In this document: piece by piece, positions 7,589 through 16,787 of the stretch | Layout of the letters: each line of letters begins with the position of its first letter | Position numbering within the stretch: position 1 is the stretch's first letter | From: Flavobacterium frigidarium DSM 17623 | Lineage (GTDB): Bacteria > Bacteroidota > Bacteroidia > Flavobacteriales > Flavobacteriaceae | DNA: 64,000 nucleotides | NCBI RefSeq assembly: GCF_000425505.1 | Contig: NZ_KE384393.1 | Location: forward strand, 164,795-228,794 | Reading direction: 5' to 3' | Translations under genes and position numbers: made by a program | Notes under the pieces: generated by a model | The model's database searches: none | What the model was told of the DNA's origin: nothing | What the model saw: the letters and a program-made list of their open reading frames with translations, nothing else

Positions 7589-8985
7589 TACTCTTTTTTA
7601 TATTTTTCGATATAATTTCTCACTGCTTTGTTAGTCCATACTACCGGAAATAAATCCTCAAGTAAAATGTAATTATCAAAGTTTAATCGCAAACCATTGC
7701 TCAAATGGAACTTAGCTTTTGTAGTTTCTTGTGCCATAAAATATAATCCTGCTAATCGGTATTCGATCTCATTTTCCTCAGGGAAATATTCAGATGCTTG
7801 CAATAAGGTTTGAATAGCGGTGTCAAATTCTCCCAAGAATTGTAAAATATTCACCCAGAATAACCAAGTGTCTAATTCAGTGTCTCCAAATTCTACTGCT
7901 TTTCTAAAACCAAATTCAGCCTCTTCAAAGAAATTCATTTCTTTGTTGATTTTTGCATATCGTTTCCAGTACAGTCTGTTTTGATTGTCAATTGCCAAGG
8001 CTTTATTGACAAAAAAGAGTGCCTTTTGAAAGTTCTTTTGACGAATGTAAAAATCAGTTATCGCAATCCAACCTTTGTCTAAAAGAGGATCTTCATGCAC
8101 TGTTTCATTATAATACTTTATTGCGAGAGCAGTGTTGCCTAAACGTTCGTGACACTTACCAATACGCAGTAGGGCATAGGATGTAGCATCATCAAGCGCA
8201 ATCGTACGGTTGTAACTTTCAATCGCCTCCTCGTATTGCTTCATTCTTTCATAGGCTTTTGCTTTTTCCATAAAAGCACCTAGAAATTCATCATCAATTA
8301 AAGTAGCGTAGTCAAAGGCACGTATTGCGTTTTCATAATCTTTAAGATCATAGTACAAACGCCCCATTTGATGCCAAGCGATTTCGCTATAAGGGTTTTT
8401 ATCTATGTACTTTGTTAAGTAAGCAATGGCATCTAAGTTTTGATCTAAAAATTCAAAACAGTAAACCACATTGTACAAAGCCGATTGATCTTCAAGATCT
8501 TCTTCAAGACATTTAATAAAACTTTCTTTTGCTTGCTCTAACTTATCCATAAAGAGATATTCCATGCCTATCAAGTTGTAGACATCGGCAAAATCTTCGG
8601 TGTATGTAAGCGCAATTTTTAAAAACTCGACAGCTTTTTCATGCTGATCTCTTTTCGAATAGATATTTGCTTTTTGTATATATATTTCTTCGTTATTTGG
8701 TTCGATAGCATAGAGTTCGTTCAACAGCTTTTCAGCAATATCCAGCTTATCATCAAATACTAACATTTCGACTTGCACTAGTTTAAGCCCCACTGACTTC
8801 GGATGTTGATCCAAGCCTAGTTTGAGTGCTTTTTTGGCTAATGCTGCCTTACCCATATCTAGGTAATGAAGAATAATTTCTTCAAACTCTTCCGAGTCAA
8901 AAAAGAGTACTTTATTGGTTTTCAACATAGACTCAAATTTGGATAATGATAAGTTATAGTCTTCTTCTTCATTGCTTAATTGCAT
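7588..8985 (-). CDS. Tetratricopeptide repeat protein
   Basis: A 465-aa cytoplasmic protein (no signal peptide or membrane segment) made almost wholly of TPR units. Helical repeats of about 34 residues run from about residue 50 to the C-terminus, for example AWHQMGRLYYDLKDYENAIRAF and AFMEKAKAYERMKQYEEAIESY. TPR proteins are scaffolds for protein-protein contacts; no partner can be named. It overlaps aroE by one base. I recall this TPR-aroE pairing in other Flavobacterium genomes, but the reason for it is unknown. Confidence 0.9.
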   Translation of the reverse strand: MQLSNEEEDYNLSLSKFESMLKTNKVLFFDSEEFEEIILHYLDMGKAALAKKALKLGLDQHPKSVGLKLVQVEMLVFDDKLDIAEKLLNELYAIEPNNEEIYIQKANIYSKRDQHEKAVEFLKIALTYTEDFADVYNLIGMEYLFMDKLEQAKESFIKCLEEDLEDQSALYNVVYCFEFLDQNLDAIAYLTKYIDKNPYSEIAWHQMGRLYYDLKDYENAIRAFDYATLIDDEFLGAFMEKAKAYERMKQYEEAIESYNRTIALDDATSYALLRIGKCHERLGNTALAIKYYNETVHEDPLLDKGWIAITDFYIRQKNFQKALFFVNKALAIDNQNRLYWKRYAKINKEMNFFEEAEFGFRKAVEFGDTELDTWLFWVNILQFLGEFDTAIQTLLQASEYFPEENEIEYRLAGLYFMAQETTKAKFHLSNGLRLNFDNYILLEDLFPVVWTNKAVRNYIEKYKKE

Positions 8986-9113
8986 ACTTTGTTTTTTTGA
9001 ATTTGACCTAAATAAAGTTAGGTATCATAACTACTGCTGTAAAAAGAAATCAAAATTGTTGTGAACAATTTAATTAACAATAGTTTTATTTAAAATAGTG
9101 GCGGTTTATGGGT

Positions 9114-10301
9114 TTATCTTGATGCTAAGATTTCGTCCATTACTTGCTTGATTATCGTACAACCTTCTTCAATCTCTTGATTAGAAATGGTTAATGGAGG
9201 CGTAATTCTAATAGCGCAGCCTTCAAATAATAACCAGAACAATATTAACCCTTTGTCTTGGCATTTTAATATCACTTCATTAGTAATATCAGCGGTTTCA
9301 GTCATTGCAGCTAACATCAAACCTTTACCTCTAACTTCCTTAATCAAAGGATGTACCAAAAGAGAGCGGAAGAGCTTTTCCTTCTCCAATGCTTGATTCA
9401 TCAGCTCGGTCTCAGTTAATTCTTGCAATGTCGCTAAACATGCTGACGCTATGACAGGATGACCACCAAAGGTAGTGATGTGACCCAGTTTAGGGTTATC
9501 ACTCAATAAATCCATCATTTCGCTTGAAGCGGTAAAAGCACCTACAGGCATTCCGCTACCCATTCCTTTTCCCATAACGAGAATATCTGGAACGACATTG
9601 TAATTTTGAAAACCAAATAACTTCCCTGTTCGACCAAAACCTGGTTGGATCTCGTCTAGTATTAGTAATGCCCCTACAGCAGTACATCTCGCTTTTACTT
9701 TTTCCAGAAAATCATTTTCAGGCTGAATAAATCCAGCACCTCCTTGAATTGTTTCAAGTAAAACTCCAGCTGTTTTTGTTGTAATCCTTTCAAGATCGGC
9801 TTCATTATTAAAGGTAATAAAATCTACATCAGGAATTAACGGACGGAAAACTTGTTTTCGCTCTTCAAATCCCATCACACTTAATGATCCCATGGTGTTT
9901 CCATGGTAAGCATTGTGACACGAAATTAATTGACTACGACTCGTAACTCTGCGGGCAAGTTTAAGTGCTCCTTCAATGGCTTCGGTGCCTGAATTTACCA
10001 TATAGGTTTTATCTAAAGGGGCAGGTAAGTGTGAAGCTAATAACTTGCAGTATTCAACTGCCGGACTTTGAGAGTATTCGCCATAAACCATGACATGCGA
10101 GTACTTATCAAGCTGATCTTTAATTGCTTGATTTACTCGTGCGGGTTGATGACCCAAAGTGCAGGCAGAAACTCCGGCCACAAAGTCTAAGTATTTTTTA
10201 TTATTAACGTCGTAAATATAGGATCCAATTGCATGAGAAACCTCCATTCCTAATGGATAAGGAGAGGTTTGTGCTTGGTATTTAATAAAATCTGTTTTCA
10301 A
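9114..10301 (-). CDS. Class III PLP-dependent aminotransferase (acetylornithine/ornithine aminotransferase-like)
   Basis: Fold-type I transaminase of 395 aa. The family signature is visible: LILDEIQPGFGRTGKLFGF with the cofactor Asp, then PDILVMGKGMGSGMPVG with Schiff-base lysine K245. SGTEAIEGALKLARR (about 105-120) binds the PLP phosphate. Substrate cannot be fixed from sequence. In Flavobacteria this gene is usually annotated only as aspartate aminotransferase family protein. It is not in an arginine operon; it lies just downstream (93 bp) of the OstA-like gene in the same direction and may be co-transcribed with it. Confidence 0.88.
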   Translation of the reverse strand: MKTDFIKYQAQTSPYPLGMEVSHAIGSYIYDVNNKKYLDFVAGVSACTLGHQPARVNQAIKDQLDKYSHVMVYGEYSQSPAVEYCKLLASHLPAPLDKTYMVNSGTEAIEGALKLARRVTSRSQLISCHNAYHGNTMGSLSVMGFEERKQVFRPLIPDVDFITFNNEADLERITTKTAGVLLETIQGGAGFIQPENDFLEKVKARCTAVGALLILDEIQPGFGRTGKLFGFQNYNVVPDILVMGKGMGSGMPVGAFTASSEMMDLLSDNPKLGHITTFGGHPVIASACLATLQELTETELMNQALEKEKLFRSLLVHPLIKEVRGKGLMLAAMTETADITNEVILKCQDKGLILFWLLFEGCAIRITPPLTISNQEIEEGCTIIKQVMDEILASR

Positions 10302-10394
10302 TAGTGTGAATGTTTTAATCTGTTGGTGCTAGGCACCTAATTAAAATAAAGTGATTATAATGCTTTTTTAAGAATGGCAAAAGGCAAGGATGTA

Positions 10395-12029
10395 CTATTT
10401 GCTTTTGGGTTTCTTTTTATCATAATTTAAAGTTTCCTTTCTCACTTTTAAGGGTACGTTTTTAGCAGCATTGTCTTTCTTGCCATCTTCAATCATCTTA
10501 TCGTTGTACTCATTTTCTTCGTCTGTAAATAGATCTTCCTTTTTAAAAATGCGCTCATCAGCTCTCCATACAAGTCCTCTCAATTTGCGGGCATTCTCGG
10601 GTAGATCTGCTTCGGGGTAAATATCACCGTCAACTTGATTAAAAAAGGTAATCGTTTCGATGGCATTATTGTCTAGTATCATGTTAATTCTACTACTGAT
10701 ATTCTTATTAATACCTATAAGTTCATTTTCATTATTACGCATGTAAAAAATAACCTCGGCATTTTTTACTATATCTACGTCATGCAACTTACCATCTAAG
10801 AATTTTCCATAGAGATTGAGTCCTTTCACTTGATTGAAACCGGTTCCTAATGTATCTTTTGACACTAGAAAAGTATTATTGAGAACTTTGAGAGAATCAA
10901 TTTTTTTTGTGCTGTTGTTACCTATTAAATGAATAACATCTCCGGTTATTTGGTTTTCCCCGTTCCATAAAATCGGATTGCCAATTAATTTTGTCAAAGA
11001 ATTTTTAGAACTCGAGTGGATAGAATCGCATTTTCCGCTCATATCCTTCTTTAAAAAGCGCACGTTGTTATATGCTCTAATTATTCGATCACCTTCTTTA
11101 CCGGTTACCATCAATCTTTTTCCGTGAATATAAACAGAATCATTGTCAACAAAGTTTATTGCTAGTGCTCTTTTTGTGACAAACATCGAGTCCTTCTTCT
11201 TGAAAACTTCTCCATAATGTCCTTTAATAATCGCTCTGTTTATAGAGTCTGTTATTTTTACATTACGGGTTGCTGAGGCAAACTCTTTATTTCGATCATA
11301 ATACAAACTGTCTCCCTCAATTAATCGGTCATCATATTTAATATAAGATTTTCTAAGGAAATGCGCCAAATTTTTCTTGGTGTCATAAAAACCTTTTTCG
11401 GTGTAGATGTAATTATTTTTACTAGTAATTGTCGAAGGACCTAACAAATAAGAATGCCCAGAATTGCTATAATAATCTAAATGATTTGACTTAATTACAT
11501 ACTGTGGATTAGTGACTGTAACTGCCGTTAAAAACTGAAATTTCTTTTGTTTGACATAATAACGACCCGATTTTGATTTTAAGGTATTGTCTTTATTAAC
11601 GATGGTACCTGGCGAATTGTAATATACTTCTTGAGTATTTCTATCGAAGTTAATTGTATCCGTATTAAGTGTCGCGTCTGGCGAACTCATATATGCATCC
11701 CCAGAGGCAAAAGCACGTCTCATATTTCCGTTGTACTCAGCGTATTTGCTATTTAAAAATAAGGTATCGCCTTGTACTAACTGAACATTCCCAAAAGCTT
11801 TGATGTAATTTTCATTTCTAAAAAAATAGGCTTTATTACAGGTTAGTACAATTCCGTCGTGATTTACCTTTACATTACCACTTAAAAGAAAGCCTTCTGG
11901 CAATTCTTCCGTATTTGTATCGCCATAATCCGCGTGTTCTACGATTATTTTTTTTGGCGCTTGCGCAAAAGTTGATTTCGAACTAAAAAGCAGCAAGAAA
12001 CAGCCTATTAAGAATAGATATTTATTCAA
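10395..12029 (-). CDS. OstA/LptA-like organic solvent tolerance protein
   Basis: Exported 544-aa protein with a clear signal peptide (MNKYLFLIGCFLLLFSSKSTFA, cleavage around 22). The body is repetitive beta structure of the OstA/LptA type: GNVKVNHDGIVLTCNKAYFF, FGNVQLVQGDTLFLNSKYAEY and GDAYMSSPDATLNTDTINF repeat the pattern seen in LPS-transport periplasmic proteins. It is far longer than E. coli LptA (about 185 aa) but lacks an obvious outer-membrane barrel, so it is likely a periplasmic LPS bridge or assembly factor of the Bacteroidota OstA-like type. The C-terminus is Lys-rich (KKKPKSK). Confidence 0.85.
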   Translation of the reverse strand: MNKYLFLIGCFLLLFSSKSTFAQAPKKIIVEHADYGDTNTEELPEGFLLSGNVKVNHDGIVLTCNKAYFFRNENYIKAFGNVQLVQGDTLFLNSKYAEYNGNMRRAFASGDAYMSSPDATLNTDTINFDRNTQEVYYNSPGTIVNKDNTLKSKSGRYYVKQKKFQFLTAVTVTNPQYVIKSNHLDYYSNSGHSYLLGPSTITSKNNYIYTEKGFYDTKKNLAHFLRKSYIKYDDRLIEGDSLYYDRNKEFASATRNVKITDSINRAIIKGHYGEVFKKKDSMFVTKRALAINFVDNDSVYIHGKRLMVTGKEGDRIIRAYNNVRFLKKDMSGKCDSIHSSSKNSLTKLIGNPILWNGENQITGDVIHLIGNNSTKKIDSLKVLNNTFLVSKDTLGTGFNQVKGLNLYGKFLDGKLHDVDIVKNAEVIFYMRNNENELIGINKNISSRINMILDNNAIETITFFNQVDGDIYPEADLPENARKLRGLVWRADERIFKKEDLFTDEENEYNDKMIEDGKKDNAAKNVPLKVRKETLNYDKKKPKSK

Positions 12030-12299
12030 TGGATTTATTTTTTGTCAAATTTAAGAAAAAGGAAACAATCCTAATCGATATTAGCATTTATTTATAGATT
12101 GCTAATAGTAGCGTATGAATAATGATTTTCAATCAAATAAAATTATCAACATTCATATGAACTCTCACGTTGTAGTAGTACTCTTAGATGCGTTTATAAA
12201 CACAACTAGATGCGTAACATCGCATATTGTTATAATTTACAGTAAATTAGATTTGTATCTAAACTAAATCGAAAGGTTTCATAATTAAAACTGTTAATA
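12030..12299. other. Divergent intergenic region with amylase promoter
   Basis: 270 bp between divergent genes. Apart from the predicted promoter at 12227-12255 it is AT-rich with no ORF; a short inverted repeat TTAGCA/TGCTAA (around 12079-12106) could be an operator, but this is weak. Confidence 0.5.
12227..12255 (+). promoter_or_regulatory. Predicted promoter for the GH13 amylase gene
   Basis: TTG at 12227-12229, an 18-nt spacer and a perfect TAnnTTTG box (TAGATTTG, 12248-12255). Predicted start around 12261 leaves a leader of about 40 nt before the ATG at 12300. Confidence 0.65.
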
Positions 12300-14165
12300 A
12301 TGAAAAATAAAATAGCTGTGACAGCTTTAACGTTTGCAATTTTATTGAGTTCTTGTAAGACAAATGAAGTAGCAAGTGACATAAATAATCGAAATAAAGA
12401 ACCACAAAAAAAAGTGGTGGTGTACCAGGTTTTCACTAGACTTTTTGGAAATAAAAATACCACAAATAAACCATGGGGAACCATCGCCGAAAATGGAGTA
12501 GGGAAGTTTGATGATTTTACTGATGTCGCTTTACGCGAAATAAAAGATTTAGGTGTCGATTATATTTGGTACACAGGAGTTCCCCATCATGCTGTAATTA
12601 CAGACTACACAAAATACGGAATATCTAATGATGATCCAGATGTAGTTAAAGGACGCGCTGGATCTCCTTATGCCGTAAAGGATTACTACAATGTAGATCC
12701 AGATTTGGCTGTAAAGCCAGAAAATAGATTGCAGGAGTTTGAGGCTTTGATTGCCCGCACGCACAATTCAGGAATGAAAGTCATAATCGATATTGTACCC
12801 AACCACATTGCACGCAAATATGAAGGTAAAAATAATCCAGACGGAGTAGAGGATTTTGGTGCAAGCGATGATACATCTGTAGCGTACAAAAGAGACAATA
12901 ATTTTTATTATATCCCTGATTCAAAATTTGAAGTTCCAGATACAGTAATCCCTTTAAATGGTGAGAAACACGCTTTAAGTGATGGGAAATTCACTGAAAT
13001 TCCTGCAAAGTGGACTGGTAATGGATCAAAATTGCCTAAACCAGACAAGAATGATTGGTATGAAACAGTTAAGATAAACTATGGTGTGCGTCCTGATGGC
13101 ACAAAAGATTTTCCGCTGCTACCCGCTAATTATGCTACTAAACCTATTGCAGCGCATTATGCTTTCTGGAAAAATAAAGATGTTCCTAATTCATGGAAAA
13201 AGTTTCGTGACATTGCACTTTATTGGACAGCTAAAGGAGTTGATGGTTTTAGATATGATATGGCAGAGATGGTCCCTTATGAATTTTGGAGTTACATGAA
13301 TTCGGCGATAAAGATGGCAAATCCTAATGCTTTTCTAGTTGCAGAAGTGTATCAGCCAGATCAGTATCGCAATTATATCCAGCTAGGTAAAATGGACTAC
13401 TTATACGATAAAGTAGCTACTTATGACAAACTTAAAACAATCACTCAAGGAAAAGCCAACACTGATGATCTCACGATTATTCAAAATGAGCTTGCAGATA
13501 TAGAGCATCACATGTTGCATTTTCTTGATAATCATGACGAACAACGTTTAGCAAATAAAGCTTTTGCAGGTTCTGCCGAAAATGGTAAGCCGTTGATGGT
13601 GGTTTCAACAACAATAAGTAGTGCGCCTACAATGATTTATTTTGGACAGGAAGTAGGGGAGGCAGCAAATGAGAATAGTGGTTATGGTACTGCAACTCGC
13701 ACATCTATTTTTGATTATGTAGGTGTTCCTAACCATCAAAAATGGATGAATAATGGAAAGTTTGATGGAGGTGGCTTATCGCCAAAAGAAAAGGAACTTA
13801 GAAGTTTCTATAAGCGTTTGCTCAATTTTTCAAGAACAAGTGATGCTTTGATGGGGAAGTACGCAGCTTTAGAAATTGTTGCAAAAACAAATAAGGAGCA
13901 AGTAGCCAAAACTATTTATGCTTTTGCTAGATGGTCAGCAAATGAGAAATTGATAGTGATTAGTAATTTCTCGGCGACACAAAAGGGTACATTTGATGCA
14001 GTAATTCCATCGGTTGTAGCGTCGCAATGGAATTTAACTGATGGCAAATATACTTTAATTGATCAACTGTCTGAGGGTACACAAGGGGAGCTAAATGTAA
14101 GAGAAGGTAAAGCCACAATAAGTATTACCATAGCTCCATTGGAATCTTTTATCTATAAATTATAG
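12300..14165 (+). CDS. Alpha-amylase family glycoside hydrolase (GH13) lipoprotein
   Basis: Secreted 621-aa lipoprotein with signal peptide MKNKIAVTALTFAILLSSC and lipobox Cys at 19. GH13 catalytic residues are visible: nucleophile D320 in GVDGFRYDMAEM, acid/base E349 in FLVAEVYQ, and third acid D413 in FLDNHDEQR. IIDIVPNHIAR (conserved region I) is at about 161-171. It should hydrolyse alpha-glucans at the cell surface or in the periplasm, like SusG-type enzymes. No susC/susD pair lies next to it, so it is not in a classical PUL here. It has its own promoter and a strong bidirectional terminator. Confidence 0.93.
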   Translation: MKNKIAVTALTFAILLSSCKTNEVASDINNRNKEPQKKVVVYQVFTRLFGNKNTTNKPWGTIAENGVGKFDDFTDVALREIKDLGVDYIWYTGVPHHAVITDYTKYGISNDDPDVVKGRAGSPYAVKDYYNVDPDLAVKPENRLQEFEALIARTHNSGMKVIIDIVPNHIARKYEGKNNPDGVEDFGASDDTSVAYKRDNNFYYIPDSKFEVPDTVIPLNGEKHALSDGKFTEIPAKWTGNGSKLPKPDKNDWYETVKINYGVRPDGTKDFPLLPANYATKPIAAHYAFWKNKDVPNSWKKFRDIALYWTAKGVDGFRYDMAEMVPYEFWSYMNSAIKMANPNAFLVAEVYQPDQYRNYIQLGKMDYLYDKVATYDKLKTITQGKANTDDLTIIQNELADIEHHMLHFLDNHDEQRLANKAFAGSAENGKPLMVVSTTISSAPTMIYFGQEVGEAANENSGYGTATRTSIFDYVGVPNHQKWMNNGKFDGGGLSPKEKELRSFYKRLLNFSRTSDALMGKYAALEIVAKTNKEQVAKTIYAFARWSANEKLIVISNFSATQKGTFDAVIPSVVASQWNLTDGKYTLIDQLSEGTQGELNVREGKATISITIAPLESFIYKL

Positions 14166-14185
14166 AATTGTTTGTGCGAACAAAA

Positions 14186-14224
14186 AAAATGCTGATGTAA
14201 CATTTTGTTATCATCAGCATTTTC
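14186..14224. terminator. Bidirectional terminator between amylase and SOD genes
   Basis: Long hairpin AAAATGCTGATG...CATCAGCATTTT with further pairing TAACA/TGTTA near the loop. A/T tracts on both sides serve both converging genes. Confidence 0.88.
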
Positions 14225-14244
14225 TTTTTAAATGTAAATAGGAA

Positions 14245-15030
14245 TTAATATTTCTTTCTTAAAGCCTCTTCATAATTCTCATTAATTTGTTTCCAGTTTA
14301 TTACATTGAAGAAAGAATCGATATAATTTTTTCTACGATATTGATAACCTAGATAATAAGCATGTTCCCATAAATCGAGTGCTAATATGGGAGTTCCAGG
14401 AACCGCTGCATTACGCATTAATGGATTATCCTGATTTTGTGTGCTTGTAATTCTTAGTTTTCCGTATTTGTCTACGACTAAAAAAGTCCAAGCTGAACCA
14501 ACTTGACTAGAAGCTTCAGCTTTAAAAGCAGATTTAAAATTAGCAAAAGATCCAAAATCTCGATTGATTGTTCCTGCAATAGTATCTGTTGGTGTTCCTC
14601 CTGTGTCAGGAGCCATAGATTTCCAGTACAAACTGTGATTGTAGTATCCACCAGCATCGTTACGAAGCCCGGTATCTCTTATATCTAGTTTGGATAATAT
14701 GTCTACTATAGACTGATTTTGATACGGTGTACCAGCAATTGCTGCATTCAAACCGTTTGTATCTGATAGATAATGTTTAGAATAATGCGTTTCTAGAGTA
14801 AGTGGAGAAACTGTAGGTGACAATGCATCATAAGCATAGGGAAGTTTTTCGACTTGAAATGATCCCTCTTTTGCTTTAACATCTTCTGGATAACCTATAG
14901 AAACTTTCTCTTGAGCAGTTGGTAAGGGCACTTCAACAACTTCTGTAAACTTTTTATCTTGACAAGAAAAAAGTAAAGCTGCTGCGGTAAATGCACTTGC
15001 AAACATGACATTATTTTTCATTTTTCTCAT
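14245..15030 (-). CDS. Superoxide dismutase (Fe/Mn family), predicted lipoprotein
   Basis: Disproportionates superoxide to oxygen and peroxide. The SOD_Fe domain starts at about residue 62 (KLPYAYDALSP). Metal ligands by alignment to E. coli SodB are H82 (THYSKHY), H132 (YYNHSLYWKSM), D219 and H223 (ALDLWEHAYYLGYQ). Unlike cytosolic SODs it has an N-terminal signal with lipobox LFSC (Cys23), so it is probably a membrane-anchored exported enzyme. Start: the first ATG overlaps the upstream ACBP gene by 20 bp; Met4 (15021) is an equally good start and shortens the overlap. Fe versus Mn use cannot be told. Confidence 0.92.
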   Translation of the reverse strand: MRKMKNNVMFASAFTAAALLFSCQDKKFTEVVEVPLPTAQEKVSIGYPEDVKAKEGSFQVEKLPYAYDALSPTVSPLTLETHYSKHYLSDTNGLNAAIAGTPYQNQSIVDILSKLDIRDTGLRNDAGGYYNHSLYWKSMAPDTGGTPTDTIAGTINRDFGSFANFKSAFKAEASSQVGSAWTFLVVDKYGKLRITSTQNQDNPLMRNAAVPGTPILALDLWEHAYYLGYQYRRKNYIDSFFNVINWKQINENYEEALRKKY

Positions 15031-15298
15031 TGTTTTTTAATATGCAATTGATGATTGCTATATATTCTTGCTTTGCCTCAGTGGCAGTAATATGGCTAAT
15101 TTGCATCCAAGCATTTGTTTTAAATGCATCTCTCAGATGGTAGGAAGTTGTTTGTCTTATCTCAACTGTACCAAGTGTAGATTGCTTATAATAGGCATAC
15201 AATCGTAATTGTACATCTTGTGGCAATGAAGCTTGAGTCATCGCTGCAGCACTTTCAACAGCTTTTTGAAACTGAAGATCTATATCATTTGTGTTCAT
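15011..15298 (-). CDS. Acyl-CoA-binding protein (ACBP)
   Basis: A 95-aa four-helix protein that binds long-chain acyl-CoA esters. The pattern LQFQKAVESAAAM...LPQDVQLRLYAYYKQSTLGTV is the ACBP signature, with the Y-x-x-Y/K acyl-CoA binding residues in LYAYYKQ. ACBPs are mainly eukaryotic and patchy in bacteria, though familiar in Flavobacteria. It overlaps the SOD start and abuts psd (start base 15298 is shared), so it belongs to a cdsA-psd-ACBP-SOD cluster devoted to membrane lipids. A role in feeding acyl-CoA to phospholipid synthesis is inference. Confidence 0.9.
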   Translation of the reverse strand: MNTNDIDLQFQKAVESAAAMTQASLPQDVQLRLYAYYKQSTLGTVEIRQTTSYHLRDAFKTNAWMQISHITATEAKQEYIAIINCILKNNEKNEK

Positions 15299-15951
15299 TA
15301 TGCCTTAGTTGCAATAATTGTCTTTCCACCAATAGCTTTTTGATTAAGAACAACATTTACTGGTGTTCCTAGTGGTAAGAAGATATCTACTCTTGAACCA
15401 AATTTTATAAAACCAGCATCTGTACCTTGTACTACCTGCATGCCTTCTTGTGCGTAATTTACAATACGGCGGGCTAGCGCACCTGCAATTTGGCGGTATA
15501 AAACCTGACCAAAATTTGGGTTTTCAATGACCACTGTAGTTCTTTCATTTTCTTCACTCGCCTTCGGATGCCAAGCAACTAAAAATTTACCTGGGTGGTA
15601 TTTACTAAATTTTACCAATCCGCTTAATGCATAACGGGTAACGTGCACATTAATAGGTGACATGAAAATAGAGATTTGTATGCGCTTATCCTTGAAATAT
15701 TCTGCTTCGAATACCTCTTCGATAACCACTACTTTTCCATCCACAGGAGCTAGTATCTCTGTTTCACTTAAAATGGCAGTTCTTTTAGGATTTCTAAAAA
15801 ACTGTAGAATGATTACCAAGATGATAAAAGCAGTAATTTGCACTGTTTTTTGCAGCCAAATTAGCGTGATAAACTTATCAGATAGTAACAATACGGCTGT
15901 CGTAAAAATTGAGCCAAATAAAATTGTTTTAATTCCTTCTCTATGAAACAT
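15298..15951 (-). CDS. psd: Phosphatidylserine decarboxylase
   Basis: Makes phosphatidylethanolamine from phosphatidylserine. The 217-aa length matches the short, Bacteroidota/alpha-proteobacterial PSD type. An N-terminal membrane segment (about 8-50) is followed by APVDGKVV, the INVHVTRY motif with His103, and the self-cleavage site FIKFGSRVD, where S186 becomes the pyruvoyl group. The start overlaps the cdsA stop by 11 bp, so synthesis of CDP-diacylglycerol and the later decarboxylation step are coupled. Confidence 0.93.
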   Translation of the reverse strand: MFHREGIKTILFGSIFTTAVLLLSDKFITLIWLQKTVQITAFIILVIILQFFRNPKRTAILSETEILAPVDGKVVVIEEVFEAEYFKDKRIQISIFMSPINVHVTRYALSGLVKFSKYHPGKFLVAWHPKASEENERTTVVIENPNFGQVLYRQIAGALARRIVNYAQEGMQVVQGTDAGFIKFGSRVDIFLPLGTPVNVVLNQKAIGGKTIIATKA

Positions 15952-16786
15952 AATTTAAAATTTGATAAAATAAAAATACAATTGGTGCTACAAATATAAC
16001 ACTATCTAGTCGATCTAGTACACCTCCGTGACCAGGCATTATTTTTCCGCTGTCTTTAACACCAGCTACTCGTTTAAACTTAGATTCGATTAAATCGCCT
16101 ACGGTTCCAAAAAAACCAACAATGATGGCAATTATAATCCATATGTAAATATTTGATTCTGCTATTTCAATATAATATTTAGCGATAACATAACTTACAA
16201 CTACTGCAAATACAACTCCTCCAAAAAATCCTTCGATTGTTTTTTTAGGCGAGATTCTTTCAAATAATTTTGTTCGCCCTATAGATTTACCCACAATATA
16301 AGCAAAGGTATCATTTGTCCAAATTAAAATAAAGATGCTTATTAGGATTTTTGGATTGTAACCATCCTTTCCAAAAGGAATTTTTGTGATAATTATAAAG
16401 GGTAAAATGATGTAGCCCAGTAGGTATACATATTTTGAAAAAGAATCAATTTTTACCGCTTTATTGTCAAATAGAAAATGAATGCATTTAATGAATACAA
16501 ATAAGGTGAAAAATAAAACTGATAAATCGAAATTTTTACTGAATCTAAGGTCAAATAGTACTCCTTCTTTTGCAAAAGATATCATATAAAATAAGCTGAA
16601 ACAGCCTGCGGCAAGTAATACCGGAATGATTTTATTTATTTGCACTAAATTACAGAACTCAAAAGTTGCTATAAGTAAAAATATCCCGAACAGAATAAAA
16701 AAACTATCAGTAGAATATAAAATTGAAGCTATCAATAAAACAATATAAACGGCTCCTGATATAGATCTCTTTAAAGTTTCATTCAT
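15941..16786 (-). CDS. cdsA: Phosphatidate cytidylyltransferase
   Basis: Integral membrane enzyme that makes CDP-diacylglycerol from phosphatidate and CTP. 281 aa with about eight hydrophobic segments. The C-terminal CdsA signature is clear: GFFGTVGDLIESKFKRVAGVKDSGKIMPGHGGVLDRLDS, containing the metal-binding acidic residues. Next to psd (overlap 11 bp) and one base from the upstream LUD gene. Both start and family are secure. Confidence 0.95.
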   Translation of the reverse strand: MNETLKRSISGAVYIVLLIASILYSTDSFFILFGIFLLIATFEFCNLVQINKIIPVLLAAGCFSLFYMISFAKEGVLFDLRFSKNFDLSVLFFTLFVFIKCIHFLFDNKAVKIDSFSKYVYLLGYIILPFIIITKIPFGKDGYNPKILISIFILIWTNDTFAYIVGKSIGRTKLFERISPKKTIEGFFGGVVFAVVVSYVIAKYYIEIAESNIYIWIIIAIIVGFFGTVGDLIESKFKRVAGVKDSGKIMPGHGGVLDRLDSVIFVAPIVFLFYQILNYVS

Positions 16787-16787
16787 T

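Noticed and set aside
12300..14165. Starch-utilisation (PUL) locus around the GH13 gene
   Set aside because: No susC/susD pair or regulator lies near it; the neighbours are OstA-like and SOD genes.
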